NCBI GenBank assembly: GCA_024704765.1
Contig: JAKMXF010000304.1
Coordinates: forward strand, 344,322-408,321
Source: Oopsacas minuta
Lineage: Eukaryota > Porifera > Hexactinellida > Lyssacinosida > Leucopsacidae
Length of the DNA: 64,000 nt
Direction: 5' to 3'
This document shows, piece after piece, positions 22,488 through 33,970 of this stretch. The translations under genes were made by a program, and so were the position numbers. The notes below the pieces were generated by a model, which ran no database searches, was not told where the DNA came from, and saw only the letters and a list, made by a program, of their open reading frames with translations. The number at the start of each line of letters is the position of its first letter. Position 1 is the stretch's first letter.

Positions 22488-24823
22488 CAGTCGACTCGGG
22501 TTAATCGGACAACTTTTGTCCAGAGTAAAGTGGTCCGATTATCCGGAGTGTCCGATTAACCGAAAAATCTTATTATCAATAATTCACTGTCCAACAAATT
22601 TTTAGCATTTTTTGCTTCTGGAATACACTGTAGTGTTTCTCATGTATTCAAACACCCTGATTCCAAATATCCAATCAGTTTTTCTCTATCAGGCAACGAT
22701 TTTGAAAAATTCAATATTTTGGTTTTATCATTGTTCCAGTGTATTCCTATAAATATATCTCTTTAGTTTGGCTAATCAAATGCATACTTATGATTAAATT
22801 ACAATGAAAATTGTCAATTGGTTTAGCATTTATTATACTAATTTAGAAATGCTTGGAATATGATTTTCTTTTGTATGTGGCATCAGGAATATCTCTTTTT
22901 AGTGACCAACAATAATCAGCCATCATGTTTGGAGAGAATTTTCCATTGTAACGACTTTCCATTGTGCTTGCACTTGATGAAATCTTTCACCATGTTGATC
23001 ACTCACAGCACCTAGATTTTCCGGAAAGAATTGCAAATGTGAGTGAAGAAAGTGTATTTTTAGAGACATATTACATCCCATTGTTCTGAATGCATCAAGC
23101 AGTGTCACAACAATTTCTTCATAAATTGGTGATTTCTTAGTTCCTAAAAAGTTCTCATTTAAAGATTTGAATGAATTCCATGCTGCTTCTCGACAGAATT
23201 TAGACATGCTTCAAAGTTTAGATCCTTGAATAGTTCTCTAATTTGGGGACCTATATATATCCCTTCCTTGATTTTAGCATCGCTGACCTTTGGAAATTTG
23301 TCCTTGAGGTATTTGAAACCTTCTCCTTCTTCATTATATTTTACTATCGCCTTTACAAAGTTTTTTATCAAACCCAGTTTTATGTGTAGAGGTGGTAATA
23401 TAATTTTCTCAGGATTTACTAAGGACTGACAACTTGCACTCTTTGTACCAGCAGTTAATTGATGTCGTAGTGGCCACTCCTTAACTATATAGTGGGATTG
23501 CCTTGCTCTACTATCCCACTACAGAGGAAGTAACAATATTTCGTGTTTCTAGGTTGCATACCTAACAAAAGTCCAATTACCTTCAGATCACCACAGATGT
23601 GCCAATTGTAAGAGTCATATCTGATCAGTTTCAATAAGTTATCCATATTCTCATGAGACTCCTTCATGTGTACTGAATGACCTATCGGTATGGATGGTAA
23701 TACATTACCTTTGTGAAGTAAGACTGCCTTGAGGCTGTTTCTTAGAAGAATCAATAAAGAGACGCCATTCTGATGGTTCGTGTTGAACACCTAATAACTC
23801 CATCACACGATCCACATTGTTACAATAACATAAAGACCCCCTGCATTTCAAAATGTACAGAGAAATCACTTTGACGGGTCCTGAAAAATCAAACTTTAGT
23901 TTCCTCATCCAATAAGTTCCAACCTTTCAATCTTGACCCAAGCAATTCACTTTGATCCTTTGTCAAATTCAAGTCCCTAACCAAATCATTCAGCTCACTT
24001 TGATTAATGATGTGGGGAAGTCTTGTTTTATCAGGTGGCATAGGCGGAGGTATAAATTCCTCATCATCTTGATCTAACATAGCATATTCAACAGTATCGT
24101 CATCAAAGGAAACTTTCTTAGGCTTAGGTACTTCGAATTCTGTAGAATGCTCAACAGGACGAATCGTAGATTGAAGATTGGGATAACATATATTATTTTT
24201 GGTCTTAGGAGTGATTCCTTTTATATCAGTCAAATAGAAATAACAATCAGTATAATGATCTCTTGGTTCCCTCCATATCATGGGAATAGCAAATTGCATT
24301 GAAGTACGTGAGCCATTTAGCCATTTACTAAGTCCTATTGCACATTTTGAGCAACAAAAATGAGGTGCCCAAGGCTTATCTTGATCACCAATCTTGCAAC
24401 CGAAATATTGCTCTTATCCTTTGTGTACAAGGGGAGACATGTCTCTTCGCTGAAATTTTGTAGTAAATTCTCCACAAATATAACAGAAAGAATAGGTTGG
24501 GTTTGAACATCGACGAGACATTATTGAAAAGAAATAAATACAAATACAATCAGATAATCTCCTCTTGAAAGAGCAAGTAATATTCTATATATTTTAAGAA
24601 AATTTGAATTGTTAGACAATATATGCGGAAGGTATTAATACATATACAATTATACATTCTATAAGATCTATGGAAAAATGATTTTGGAAATTCTGAATTT
24701 TACAAAATCTCTGCCTGATAGAGAAAAACTTATTGGATATTTGGAATCAGGGTACTTGAATACATAAGAAGCATTACCGTGTATTCCAGAAGCAAAAAAT
24801 GATGAAAATTTGTTGGACAGTGT
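22488..24823 (-). mobile_element. Unnamed DNA transposon with about 145-bp inverted repeats
   Basis: A block of about 145 bp at 22585-22730 is repeated in inverted orientation at 24673-24823 (for example CACTGTCCAACAAATTTT and TTTTTTGCTTCTGGAATACA on both sides). I estimate more than 80 percent identity by eye. Between the arms lies one minus-strand gene (22840-24521). Outside the left arm is a Tigger-like terminus starting at 22488, CAGTCGACTCGGGTTAATCG after TA. The corresponding outer terminus on the right is missing or deleted. The arms include a short open segment (LPDREKLIGYLESG on both), so they could be remnants of a flanking coding piece rather than pure terminal repeats. Confidence 0.6.
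22840..24521 (-). pseudogene. Uncharacterised multicopy transposon-borne protein, broken
   Basis: The ATG at 24521 opens a frame with a probable zinc-binding N-terminus, Cys pairs in SFCYICGEF and HFCCSKCAIG. After an in-frame stop near 24418 comes NGSRTSMQFAIPMIWREPRD, then YFYLTDIKG, an acidic linker (YAMLDQDDEEFIPPPMPP) and NDLVRDLNLTKDQSELLGSR (about 23990-23940). EPSEWRLFIDSSK, LKAVLLHKGNVLPSIPIGHS, CGDLKVIGLLLGMQ, DAKIKEGIYIGPQIRELF and MGCNMSLKIHFLHSHLQFFP plus SDQHGERFHQ follow down to about 22950. Residual C-terminal pieces continue to about 22840. I know this order from uncharacterised proteins that are multicopy in several invertebrate genomes. Its biochemical role is unknown to me. 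There are two stops and about five frameshifts in the gene. Confidence 0.75.
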
Positions 24824-26369
24824 AATCAATGTTTGGGATGACAACTTGAAATTGAAATTCAGGATTACTTGCTAATTTTCAATGAATTATCAGCTAATGT
24901 TTGAGGTACCTTGAGACAATTATAATAAGATACATATTTACATGATAAGTTCCCCATTTGAAATACAAAACACTGTTGCTGAAAAATTGACCTCTTGATA
25001 TAGTCCTTTGGTATTTCTATAAATATTATCTTATATTTCATTCATTCATAAACAAACACCTTAATTTTTATCACTTTCATCAAAAACTCTTTCACGACTC
25101 TATAAATCTTTCTCATTTGTAAATCTACAAATCCAAAAACTTGTACCAGTCTTATTGGCTTGTTGTTTATTTTCAATTTACAGTATATCCCGAATAGTAC
25201 ACCAGGACGATTATATATTTCGAGGATCCTTTAGAGGTGCGATTATTCGCAGGGGGCTACTTGTATTCGAGGAAGAAGATATCTGAATTCTGCCCTATAT
25301 ATCATAGTTCGTGTTATTTTCTTAACATTTAAGAATTATACCTTCGTTTCGACACTCCTTTTAATGAAACCAAATAGTTTCATTACCTCACCTGGAATCA
25401 ATAATTCAAAATATAACTTCCTTTCTTTCTATTTAAATTATTTCCGTCTCATCGGAATGCATGTAAGATGTTTAATATTCAATTACTATATCAAAAGTTA
25501 GATTCATCTTCATACGTTTTGTGGTTAGTACAGTGCATATAGCATTTGTATGTTCCTTCTTAGTTCCAAGAGGACTTCAGCTTTTACCTTTGTATGTCGA
25601 ATCCATTTTTAGTTCTTTCAAAGGGGTTCCGAGTTCACCTTCTGTTGGGCCTAGCTTTATCGATTCTATTTGGGGCATTCTTTGTAAAGCTACATGGTCG
25701 TAATAATCCAGTTCAACAAAATCTATTTATTTGAAATGGAAACATAATTCTAACAATATCCGTATGTTAATCGAGCTAGTAACCGATCAATCAGTCTCAT
25801 CTCTGCTATCTATAAATTTCATGTAAATCGCTTTCTCCATATCCACCATCTCCACCATCTCCACAGAGTACAACAAATTCATTAATTGTGAGTTATAGTC
25901 TCGAATCTTTCTCAATAGAGGATTTGCGATCTCTTCAAACTGCCACAATTTATCGAGATATTGACCATTGTCTGGAATCTGCATCTTCTTTTAAGGTAAT
26001 CACCAGGCTCAGTTTTGGATTGATAGTTGTAACTTTTACCGTTATCGAAATTCTTACTAAAATTTGTTCGAATTTGAAAGTATTGAATTTGTACAGTGTA
26101 GTTCATTCATAAATATATTTCCGAAAAGTCGGTTGAGCATCAAGTCAATGAGCAAACAACCTTCTTTCTAATGTACATAGTTCTACATAAAATTGATTGT
26201 AAATCAACTATTTGGTTTGAGAATAATCACTTTCTTCTTACCAAAGATCAGATGAGCACATTTATTCTTTGTGTAATCAATTTGCGAGACCCGTTTTCAT
26301 GGTTGGTATTGAGGTATTTAAAGCTGCCTATACAAATTGCATTAATGCTTGAATATTCGGAATAGAAAT
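24824..26369. other. No recognised feature
   Basis: AT-rich intronic sequence. Overlapping frames at 25787-26112 on both strands have no recognisable domain. Confidence 0.4.
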
Positions 26370-27230
26370 TTTCTCCGGATTGTCCACAACCCCTGGCCCT
26401 GAAAATACTTCTCATCTTCCTGTTGATGAGGATTTTGAAGATGAAGATCCTATCAAGTGCAACAATATTATTACAAATACAGTTAATGACCAAATAGCCT
26501 CGTTATCTGATAAATCTGAGGAATTTCTTATGTCACCAGAGTTGAACGTCAATGGAGAATTTCTTCTGGAGATTGGTGAATGGGGTTGTATTCATTTACT
26601 GATTTACATGGTAGAGAAAGTTTGATTATAGATTCGACAGCTGTGTTTAGCGCTGAAATATGTAAAATATATTTTAGGAGAAACTCTTCAGCACACATCT
26701 GTCACAAATATTTTCATGATTGGTTCAACTGTATTGCAGAGGTAATTTTTCTAACCTGAGTTCTCAAGAATGCTTGAGACAGATGAATGCTGAAGCTTTA
26801 TCATCTAATAGATTTTCTAATGATTTAATTACAAATATTCCTATCACTCAAGAATATTATCCTAACTTACTAAGTGAAAGCCAATTCCTGATTACATTCA
26901 ATATTTTGTTAACGAACCCTCATTATGCATCTATATATGAAGAGGCAGATAGAAATGAAATATTTAACTAAAGATATAATTTTGCATTTGGATGCTATGG
27001 GTTCCATTTTATCCAAACCTCAGTTTTGCAAAAAATACGAGTCTATAAAATATTTATTCATTTTCAGAAACGTCCGTGTCCCTTCTTTCGAATGGTCTAA
27101 AATATTTATATCTGACAATGGTAAGTTAGTGAAATTTATGTTTGAAGTACTGCGGGTCGGATATTCATCTAACTTCACGCTCGTATATTTTGATACAAAA
27201 TACATGAATTCTAAAATTTTTCGATAGATT
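26370..27230 (+). other. Cluster of open frames of unknown nature
   Basis: Three plus-strand frames (26380-26625, 26720-26971, 26925-27227) follow each other closely with protein-like composition. The first is acidic (VDEDFEDEDPIKCNN), and the second reads SNDLITNIPITQEYYPNLLS then LLTNPHYASIYEEADRNE. The third reads FIFRNVRVPSFEWSKIF. Between the first two, another frame reads DLHGRESLIIDSTAVFSAEI. This looks like one ancient coding sequence broken by indels, perhaps a transposon or captured gene. I do not recognise the family. Confidence 0.35.
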
Positions 27231-28027
27231 TATTTCAGTCTTATTTATTGATAAAACTTGAATAACAATGTGTATACTAAAATCATTTCAGCATGAGAGT
27301 CATAAAATGATACTAATGAATTAGAAATAATTTTATAGTGTTATAATTTTAGTCAAGATTTTCTAAAAATACATCTCATCCGATTTGGCTTGCCCCATAC
27401 ATTCAATCTCTAGAAAATATAATTGAGCGTGTATAGAAATTTTCAGAATGAAATTTATATGGATAATCTATACAAAATTGTCGACTATTGAACTCGAAAT
27501 TATTTTGCATTGTCAGACCGGGGACTTAATAATGTATGTTAAAGAGCTGATATATGTGTATTAATATACGGGTAAAATGCTTGAGATTAGATGAATATAG
27601 ACTGCAAACAAGTTGTCATTTATCTCATAATGGATACGAATACTGATAAATGTCGTTAAATTCCTTAAAAATGTATTGTTGTTTTATGGATATATATTAC
27701 ACACATTAACCAAATTTCAAAAAATGCATATACGCTTGCTCTAAACTGATACACAAGGGTAAAATAGAACGCTGAATTCGGTTATCGCATATTCAAGTTT
27801 CTCATAAGTAAATATTTTGTTGTTTTTATGAATATATAGTAAACAAATAGTTGAAATGTCGAAATATACTTTGTGAATTGCTCTCAACAGAGATATAAGG
27901 GTAATTAAGTGCACTGAATCTTAATGCGATATTCTCAACTAGTTATTTTAAATATTTGTTTTTATTAGGTAAATAAACTAATATGTTGTGAATATGTTGC
28001 TACTTTTATACTTTGCTCAATTCGAGG
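27231..28027. other. No recognised feature
   Basis: Very AT-rich with no open frame of note. Confidence 0.4.
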
Positions 28028-28110
28028 CACTAAGTACCGAGCTCGATGCGAACACAAAGTCTTCGCAAGCCGCGAAGCGCTAGCAAGCGAAGCGCGCTAG
28101 TATACCTATA
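28028..28110. repeat. GC-rich patch with imperfect tandem repeat
   Basis: In otherwise AT-rich DNA, GCAAGCCGCGAAGCGCTA (28065-28082) is followed at once by GCAAGCGAAGCGCGCTA (28083-28099). The patch is flanked by a TATATATATA tract. The base composition contrasts sharply with both sides. Confidence 0.6.
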
Positions 28111-28737
28111 TATATATATTTAGACGGTATTGCATTTTGTTTTATTTTATTTAGTTGAGAAGTAGAATTGATAATCCGTCAGTTGGAGGAACACGATGTG
28201 AATCCTCTACCCATTATTCCTGGATCGGTACTTTAATCTCAGGGATTCCTCTGTTCCGCCTTTTTCTTGATGAAAAATACTCATTAAAATACAATAATGA
28301 GCTTGAACCTCAAATTGTCCCTTATCTGTCCTCGAACAGTGCTAGATTGCACTTAAAGGTTTCTCCAGCATCTAGTATACAGCTCCTACCTCACATTGAT
28401 TGATTTATGTATTTACTATTATATCTGTAATGTTTTATATCTTTTGTTAATCATAATGTGAAATTATGGCTTATGTTTACTACTACTATAACATATTTTA
28501 ATGGAGAAAATTTATGAAATAGAACAATAGGCGGTAGAGTACTAATATAGAGCCAAGAATATATTCGGTGCATCATTGGCCCATTTTATTATAAATTCAT
28601 ATCGCTTGTTCACTTTTGTGTTTTGAGAACGGTAGTGATTTACCATGTGAATTTTGAATGAAACTCGAGTAGATTTTGCGTAGGTAACCGCAATACATTT
28701 TGTAAAGGTTTTTGTTTTCAATGCAAAATTTGGTATA
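28111..28737. other. No recognised feature
   Basis: A frame at 28155-28403 has ordinary composition but no recognisable domain or splice context. Confidence 0.35.
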
Positions 28738-28818
28738 CACTGAAACTTGGATAATCCGGCACTCGTTGGGAAATGAAAATTGTCGTTTTCCTAATATTTG
28801 GATTATAAGGTTCATCTG
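28738..28818. mobile_element. 81-bp Tigger-like micro-MITE
   Basis: The left end CACTGAAACTTGGATAATCC and the inverted right end CAGATGAACCTTATAATCC are each next to TA (28736-28737 and 28819-28820). The 40-bp interior also contains near-palindromic AAATGAAAATTGTCGTTTTC. Confidence 0.7.
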
Positions 28819-29391
28819 TATTTTCCGAAGCTACTTCAGTTAAGAAACACGTTCGGATTGTTTAGGTGTGAATTTATGATGGTTCCACCAAATAATGTAT
28901 TTTTCAGGCATATAGATCTCTAAAATAGTATTTGGGTAGTTTTATGTCGTCTATGATTCTTTTTATAACTAATCATGTACTATCTGCATAAATAATTAGT
29001 ACCAGACTTCTCTTGATATGCACAAGTAGCTCATTTTGAAACTATTTCCACAATATCTTCCCCACAAGACAAGATATTCTCAAAAAGTATTGTTACCCTA
29101 CATAAAACCACCCACAAACTACTCAAATCCAAGTTTTCAGAACTCTATCTCCAAAATACGACTCTATTTATCAAATTTGAATGAAAATCGAAATTTACCA
29201 CGGAAAATCATGACATTTGGAGGAATTCATTGCTGTACCACTAAATCTACTCGGATTCCATTAAAATATTGGTGATGTCCACTATTATAAGTGATATCCA
29301 CCTTATCTTCTGAATAATCTGTGTTCGTATCAGATAATTCTTCAATATAATAAACGATAATGGATGGGTCACAGGACATGGTACTTATAGT
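28819..29391. other. No recognised feature
   Basis: Intronic AT-rich sequence. The frame at 29036-29275 (79 codons, basic) has no recognisable domain. Confidence 0.35.
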
Positions 29392-30217
29392 CATCACATC
29401 CTATACACTAAGGCAAAGGTACTCACTAAATTTTTTGACCATGGATTAATAGTATACTCATTTATTATTTGTTCTAAATTTCGTGTAAGTTCGCACTTAG
29501 CTGTTCTTGACATAAATGTCCTCAAACGCCCGAGAAACAACTTTATAGTTGTTACATTTTCACCAGGGATGAGTTGGCAGATTAATTAATTAATGACCCA
29601 TAACGTTTAACAGTACTAATCTAGATATATATATATAAATGAAACATAAAGATTGAATTCTATATTACACATAGTTACACTGAATTGAAATTTTAGTTAC
29701 CCCCTTTAATTTACTTGTTACATTCTAATTTGAACCTCTATTTCATCAAGTCGAGTTGTATTGTACTTAGATGTACCTTTAATTCCAGGGCTGAGGAACA
29801 TTTACCCTAGCTACTTGTCAAGCAAACAGAGAAGACAAAGCAATTAATCAATCTTAGCTTATTGGGCAATACATCAACCATAACTAAGTTCTCAGGGAGT
29901 GATCTTAATTATATTGTTAGGAAGTTGAATTGTATCAATCTATCTAACAGTTGGGTCGTCCACAAACCTGACATTGACATCTGGTTTTTGTAAAAATCAT
30001 CACTTTAGATACCAACCTTTATATAGGGTGTAACAAAGTGTTGATACCTTTTATTTTCATGTGAAAATCTTAAATATTAATGGACAATACATATTTTGTT
30101 TCCTATACTTTCTAAATTATAAGTCTAGTACTTTAGATTATTTCTGACTACATTAATTATTCTATTCTAATATTTGAATTTTTTCCAATTTTGTCATTAT
30201 TACATTACTTCGTGTTA

Positions 30218-31250
30218 ATGGAAGTCCGTGATCATGGAATCTTGCTTCGTTCTCGTGCTATAGGCATGCTAGATGCAGGGCTCACACAGAATAAAGTGGC
30301 ACTAGACTTGAATGTTTCATTCTCTTAGGTAAACGAGGGTCTAGTTTGTATAAAATTGATAGTTCTTAGTGACTAACCTCATTCAGCGAGGCCTCCTATT
30401 TGAAACGGGCGGATAAAATTGTTTTTCCAAATCACTCGGTAAATGGATGCAATCCACAAGAAAACTTGCTCAGAGATTGAAGAATAGAGGCAATCCTGTA
30501 TCTCATATATGTGTATATCGTCATTTGACCGAATCTGTGGGTATTAGGTCTTTTAAAAGGCAAGTAATACCTCGATTATCTCTAAAGAACATCCAAGCTC
30601 GTTTGAGCTTTGCTCGGAAGCATCAAAGTTGGACAGTTAACGACTGGAAAAAGTTATCTGGTCAAATGAGTCTGCCTTCCAGCTCTTTGCAACGCCAAAC
30701 AAACAAAATAATCGGGTTTGGGCAAACAATAAGCAAGATGTTCCTTTAGTATTTTCAGTTAAGTTTCCAGCAAGGATTCATCTGTGGGGCATGATGTCAC
30801 ATCAGGCACTTTCAGAACTGCATATAATCCCTCAAGGGCAATCAATAAATAGTGCATACTACATTAATTAAATTTTGTCCAAGACTTGTATGGACGCAGT
30901 TCACCGTTGTCGAAATAAAGGATCGGTTTTGGAGCCACCAATGTTGGAAAATATGTCCGAATTCATCTTCATGCAAGATGGTGCACCGGCACACACGGCC
31001 AATGCAACGCAGAAGTGGTGTCAAGATCATTTAAATGCTTTCTGTCGTAAGATTGAATGGCCTGGGCACTCCCCTGACTTAAACCCTATTGAAACCTTTG
31101 GGGAATAGCGAAAGAGAAGGTTAATGAAGAGTGCCAAATCATAAGGCGGGAACAGCTAATAAAAACAGTAAAATCAGCATCGAGAGACATTAGCCCAAGT
31201 ATTTAGAGAATTTATTAGCTAGCATGCCGAAAGTATAAGAATTGTATCAG
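30218..31250 (+). pseudogene. Tc1-like DD37E transposase, catalytic Asp lost
   Basis: From an ATG at 30218 the frame gives RSRAIGMLDAGLTQNKVALD, the N-terminal helix-turn-helix. A second DNA-binding half and WTVNDWKK follow. After a one-base loss near 30655 comes WSNESAFQLFATPNKQNNRV (first catalytic motif, Asn for the expected Asp), HLWGMMSHQALSELHIIPQG and, after a stop, EFIFMQDGAPAHTANA with WPGHSPDLNPIE. The second Asp and the final Glu are separated by 37 residues, which places it in the DD37E branch of the IS630-Tc1-mariner superfamily. The Asp-to-Asn change, frameshift and stops make it inactive. It sits inside the P-like element copy C. Confidence 0.9.
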
Positions 31251-31539
31251 AACGAAATGATTCATATATAACAAAAATTGCGATTGAATTTCTACTTGAT
31301 CAGTCGGGAAATTTCATCGTTCAAAAATATAAGCGCAGTTATAGGATAACGAAGCAGGTTTTTGCCCTTAAAGTTTACGGGGATTTCTCCCGCTTGTTTT
31401 GGCTACTCCAATATTCAATTTGACGTAATCTACTCTAAATTATTCATTCAATTCGTCTCTAGTGTGAATATTTAAGTGTACTTGATGCCTTTTAATCTAC
31501 TTTCAAAGTACTAATATTATACTTCATATTGATGAAGTT

Positions 31540-33280
31540 CATATACGTAGCGATGCTGCTTATATAAGTGGTAGAATTATTGCTCTCTTGACCGTCCAGA
31601 AGACCCGTCGACCACTATTTCCAATTATTGTGCCTAGTTTGATGACTAAATTATCTACCCTTGTACGTCTAGTCCCTCTCGGTTCTAGCACTGATGGGAC
31701 ATTGAGAGCTGTAATTTATTTGTTGATTCTGTGTGTACCGACAAGTATCGCCTTTCAAATTCTTTTCCCAAATCACTAAACACTGATATCAAGGGTCAAA
31801 CATCCTTGTGACCCGAGTATAGACCATATTATATATTTTGATATGGTCCATTTTTACAAATCAATTCGAAAAATATTTGGTTAAATTTCAAAGACTACGA
31901 AAATGTATTTATTTTCGAAAATTTATCCATTGTATATTTATTCCTGGCCAAACACCTGTAAGTAGATGATGAACATGAATATCAAAGTCATCTTCGAACA
32001 TCAATCAATACTTCAGAACATAAAAATGACACATTATTTATGACTAATTCTTTGTATCTCACGATATGCTACAATTTTGATGACACTAGAACATGTTACA
32101 AATCTGATTAAGGCAACATTTTTAAATGTGCTCCAAAATTAACTTCCAAAGCTTGTTGGCCCACTAACCTTGGAAAGACTATATTTATAATTGGCACTTA
32201 CAAGTGAATTTCAGCTGGACTTTTACTCCTCAATACTCAGAAGAATTTTCGAACCAAAAAACAAACTGTTGATTTCTGTAGTTGATTATTGACATTTGGA
32301 GAATGGTTAATGTGAATTTGGTCGAGGTATCTGGGGCGTAACTCGTGATCGCAGAGCAAGGAGGCAAGAATGAATAATTACAGCAATTACTATATGGAGA
32401 TTAGATCAACAACTGAAATGCGAGGTGGCAACTGCCTCCTCTGCCTCAATTCTAGTTACTACCTAGGGTATACGATTTAATGACTACCTTTCTACACCTC
32501 TATTACCAAGCGACGTGAATATTTTCCTACGAAATGTGGTTAGCTGGTTAAACTGCTGGAAAATCTTCTCTCTGCTAAAGGAAAATTGTTTAGTTAAGCA
32601 TTCACAAGTTGGTATCACACTTATAATGCACTGCCCATACTTATGGATATGCTTTGTACCAAATATGGTTTCCAGTGCATGTTGACGTCAATTTGGTTTC
32701 TATATACAAATGTCAGGCTCCCATTGTCAAATCTCATATTCTCAAATCCTAGAATCTGTAAACCGATTACAGCTTTCTAACATACTAAAGTTATACGCCA
32801 TTGGCACTATGTCGGATAGGATTCAGAAACCTACCCTCCTTCGATATTTGAGTACTTTTTCTGTTACTGATGAAGGCGATGAAGAAATTTGTAAATAGAA
32901 AATATTTTCACAAATCTAGAACAGGTCACAAATCCAGAAATCCCTCCCCTTTGTAGCAAGTCTATGCAGCTGTTTCATACTTCAATAAATCAAATGGTTG
33001 TTCATTTTGTAAAGACTTTCTTACGTTGAAATTCCATCACATTGACGATGAGATTGGGTATTAGTTTACCCTACTAGATTGTTGGATAGAGGTTCTCTAA
33101 AATACCTATCGACTTGTGTACTAGAAATTACAAAAATAAGTATGACATCTTTAGTAAAATCGACAGTGTAAATACTGTTTGAGAGTGTTTTATTGGTTCG
33201 TCTTGTGCTAAACTTGTTCCCTTAGCTTGTATAAAGACAGACTAAGTATAGTCACATTTAGAGGGTTTATTGTGAGTGTA
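31540..33280 (+). pseudogene. P/THAP9-like transposase remnant (copy C)
   Basis: Ordered blocks follow the other P-like copies. The first is IPSLMTKLSTLVRLVPLGSS-like sequence (31630-31690) with a CTDKYRLS-like remnant of the TDNYPLN site. Then come DMVHFYKSIRKIFG-like sequence (31840-31880), SKACWPTNLG (32155), and the C-terminal MSGSHCQISYSQILESVNRL (32710-32770), which is nearly the same as copy B. A final block, DRGSLKYLSTCVLEIT, lies near 33080-33130. Numerous stops and indels divide it, so it is not functional. Confidence 0.8.
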
Positions 33281-33970
33281 ACACTTTCCAATAAGGTCAA
33301 AACATACATTTCAATGGTTCTAGGTCACGACAATTCTAAACCCAAAAATTGAAGAATTAATTTCTGGCTCTTCTTTCTTTTGTTTAACTTAGCCTCCATC
33401 AGTATGTCACTCCTATGAAGTATGTATCGTTAAGAAGTAGAAGTCCGTCTCAATCATATAAGTCTGTCTATTTACACCTGATACTTGTCTCATAATATTT
33501 GAATTCCGTCCTCAATCTTATATTTTTCAAAGTTTATTTTGTGTATTTGTTGATGATAATTTTACATACTTATACTAACCACCTTGTATTTACAATAGAT
33601 CATATTCGTTTTCTTCGACATATCTTTACAAAGTTTAAACATGTTTTGATATCTTTAAATAGTTGTGAGTGGGGTAACTTAAATATGCTTAGTTAACCAT
33701 ATATGACTAATCTATTGATAAATGTACATTTGAATATGCTATTTATCCATGGTCCAAGGTTTTAGTGAGCACCATTTCCTTAGTGTATAAAATGCTATGT
33801 TATTGCCTATAATTTCTTATAACCGTTGCTTTATTAAAACCTATAGGATGAAACTGAATGCACTCTGATCATTTAATCAGAAAATTGAAGTATTGTGACC
33901 AACTTTTGTGACAACCCTCGTTTTCTTATATATTTACTTTTTCAACTTGATAACAATTTATCATAATTAG

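Larger units (their letters stand above)
29392..33799 (+). mobile_element. P/THAP9-like element, copy C, split by a Tc1 insertion
   Basis: The left terminus at 29392-29450 (CTATACACTAAGGCAAAGGT ... GACCATGGATT) and the inverted right terminus at 33747-33799 (ATCCATGGTCCAAGG ... TTCCTTAGTGTATAAAATGC) match the terminal repeats of the intact-ended P-like element at 35402-40028. Transposase remnants occupy 31540-33280 on the plus strand. The 5' portion is interrupted by a Tc1-like copy at 30218-31250, and I could not find the THAP domain. No target duplication is obvious at the outer ends. The right end stops 171 bp before the kinesin motor exon. Confidence 0.8.
6285..33970 (+). other. Putative intron 1 of the kinesin gene (27.7 kb)
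   Basis: It begins GTGAGA after the candidate exon and ends TCATAATTAG before the first motor exon. It is filled with transposon remnants on both strands. If the exon at 6053 is not part of the gene, this span is upstream sequence or part of another intron. Confidence 0.45.

Noticed and set aside
22840-24521. Reading this as a host gene
   Set aside because: Several frameshifts, in-frame stops, inverted repeats on both sides and a multicopy family character point to transposon origin.
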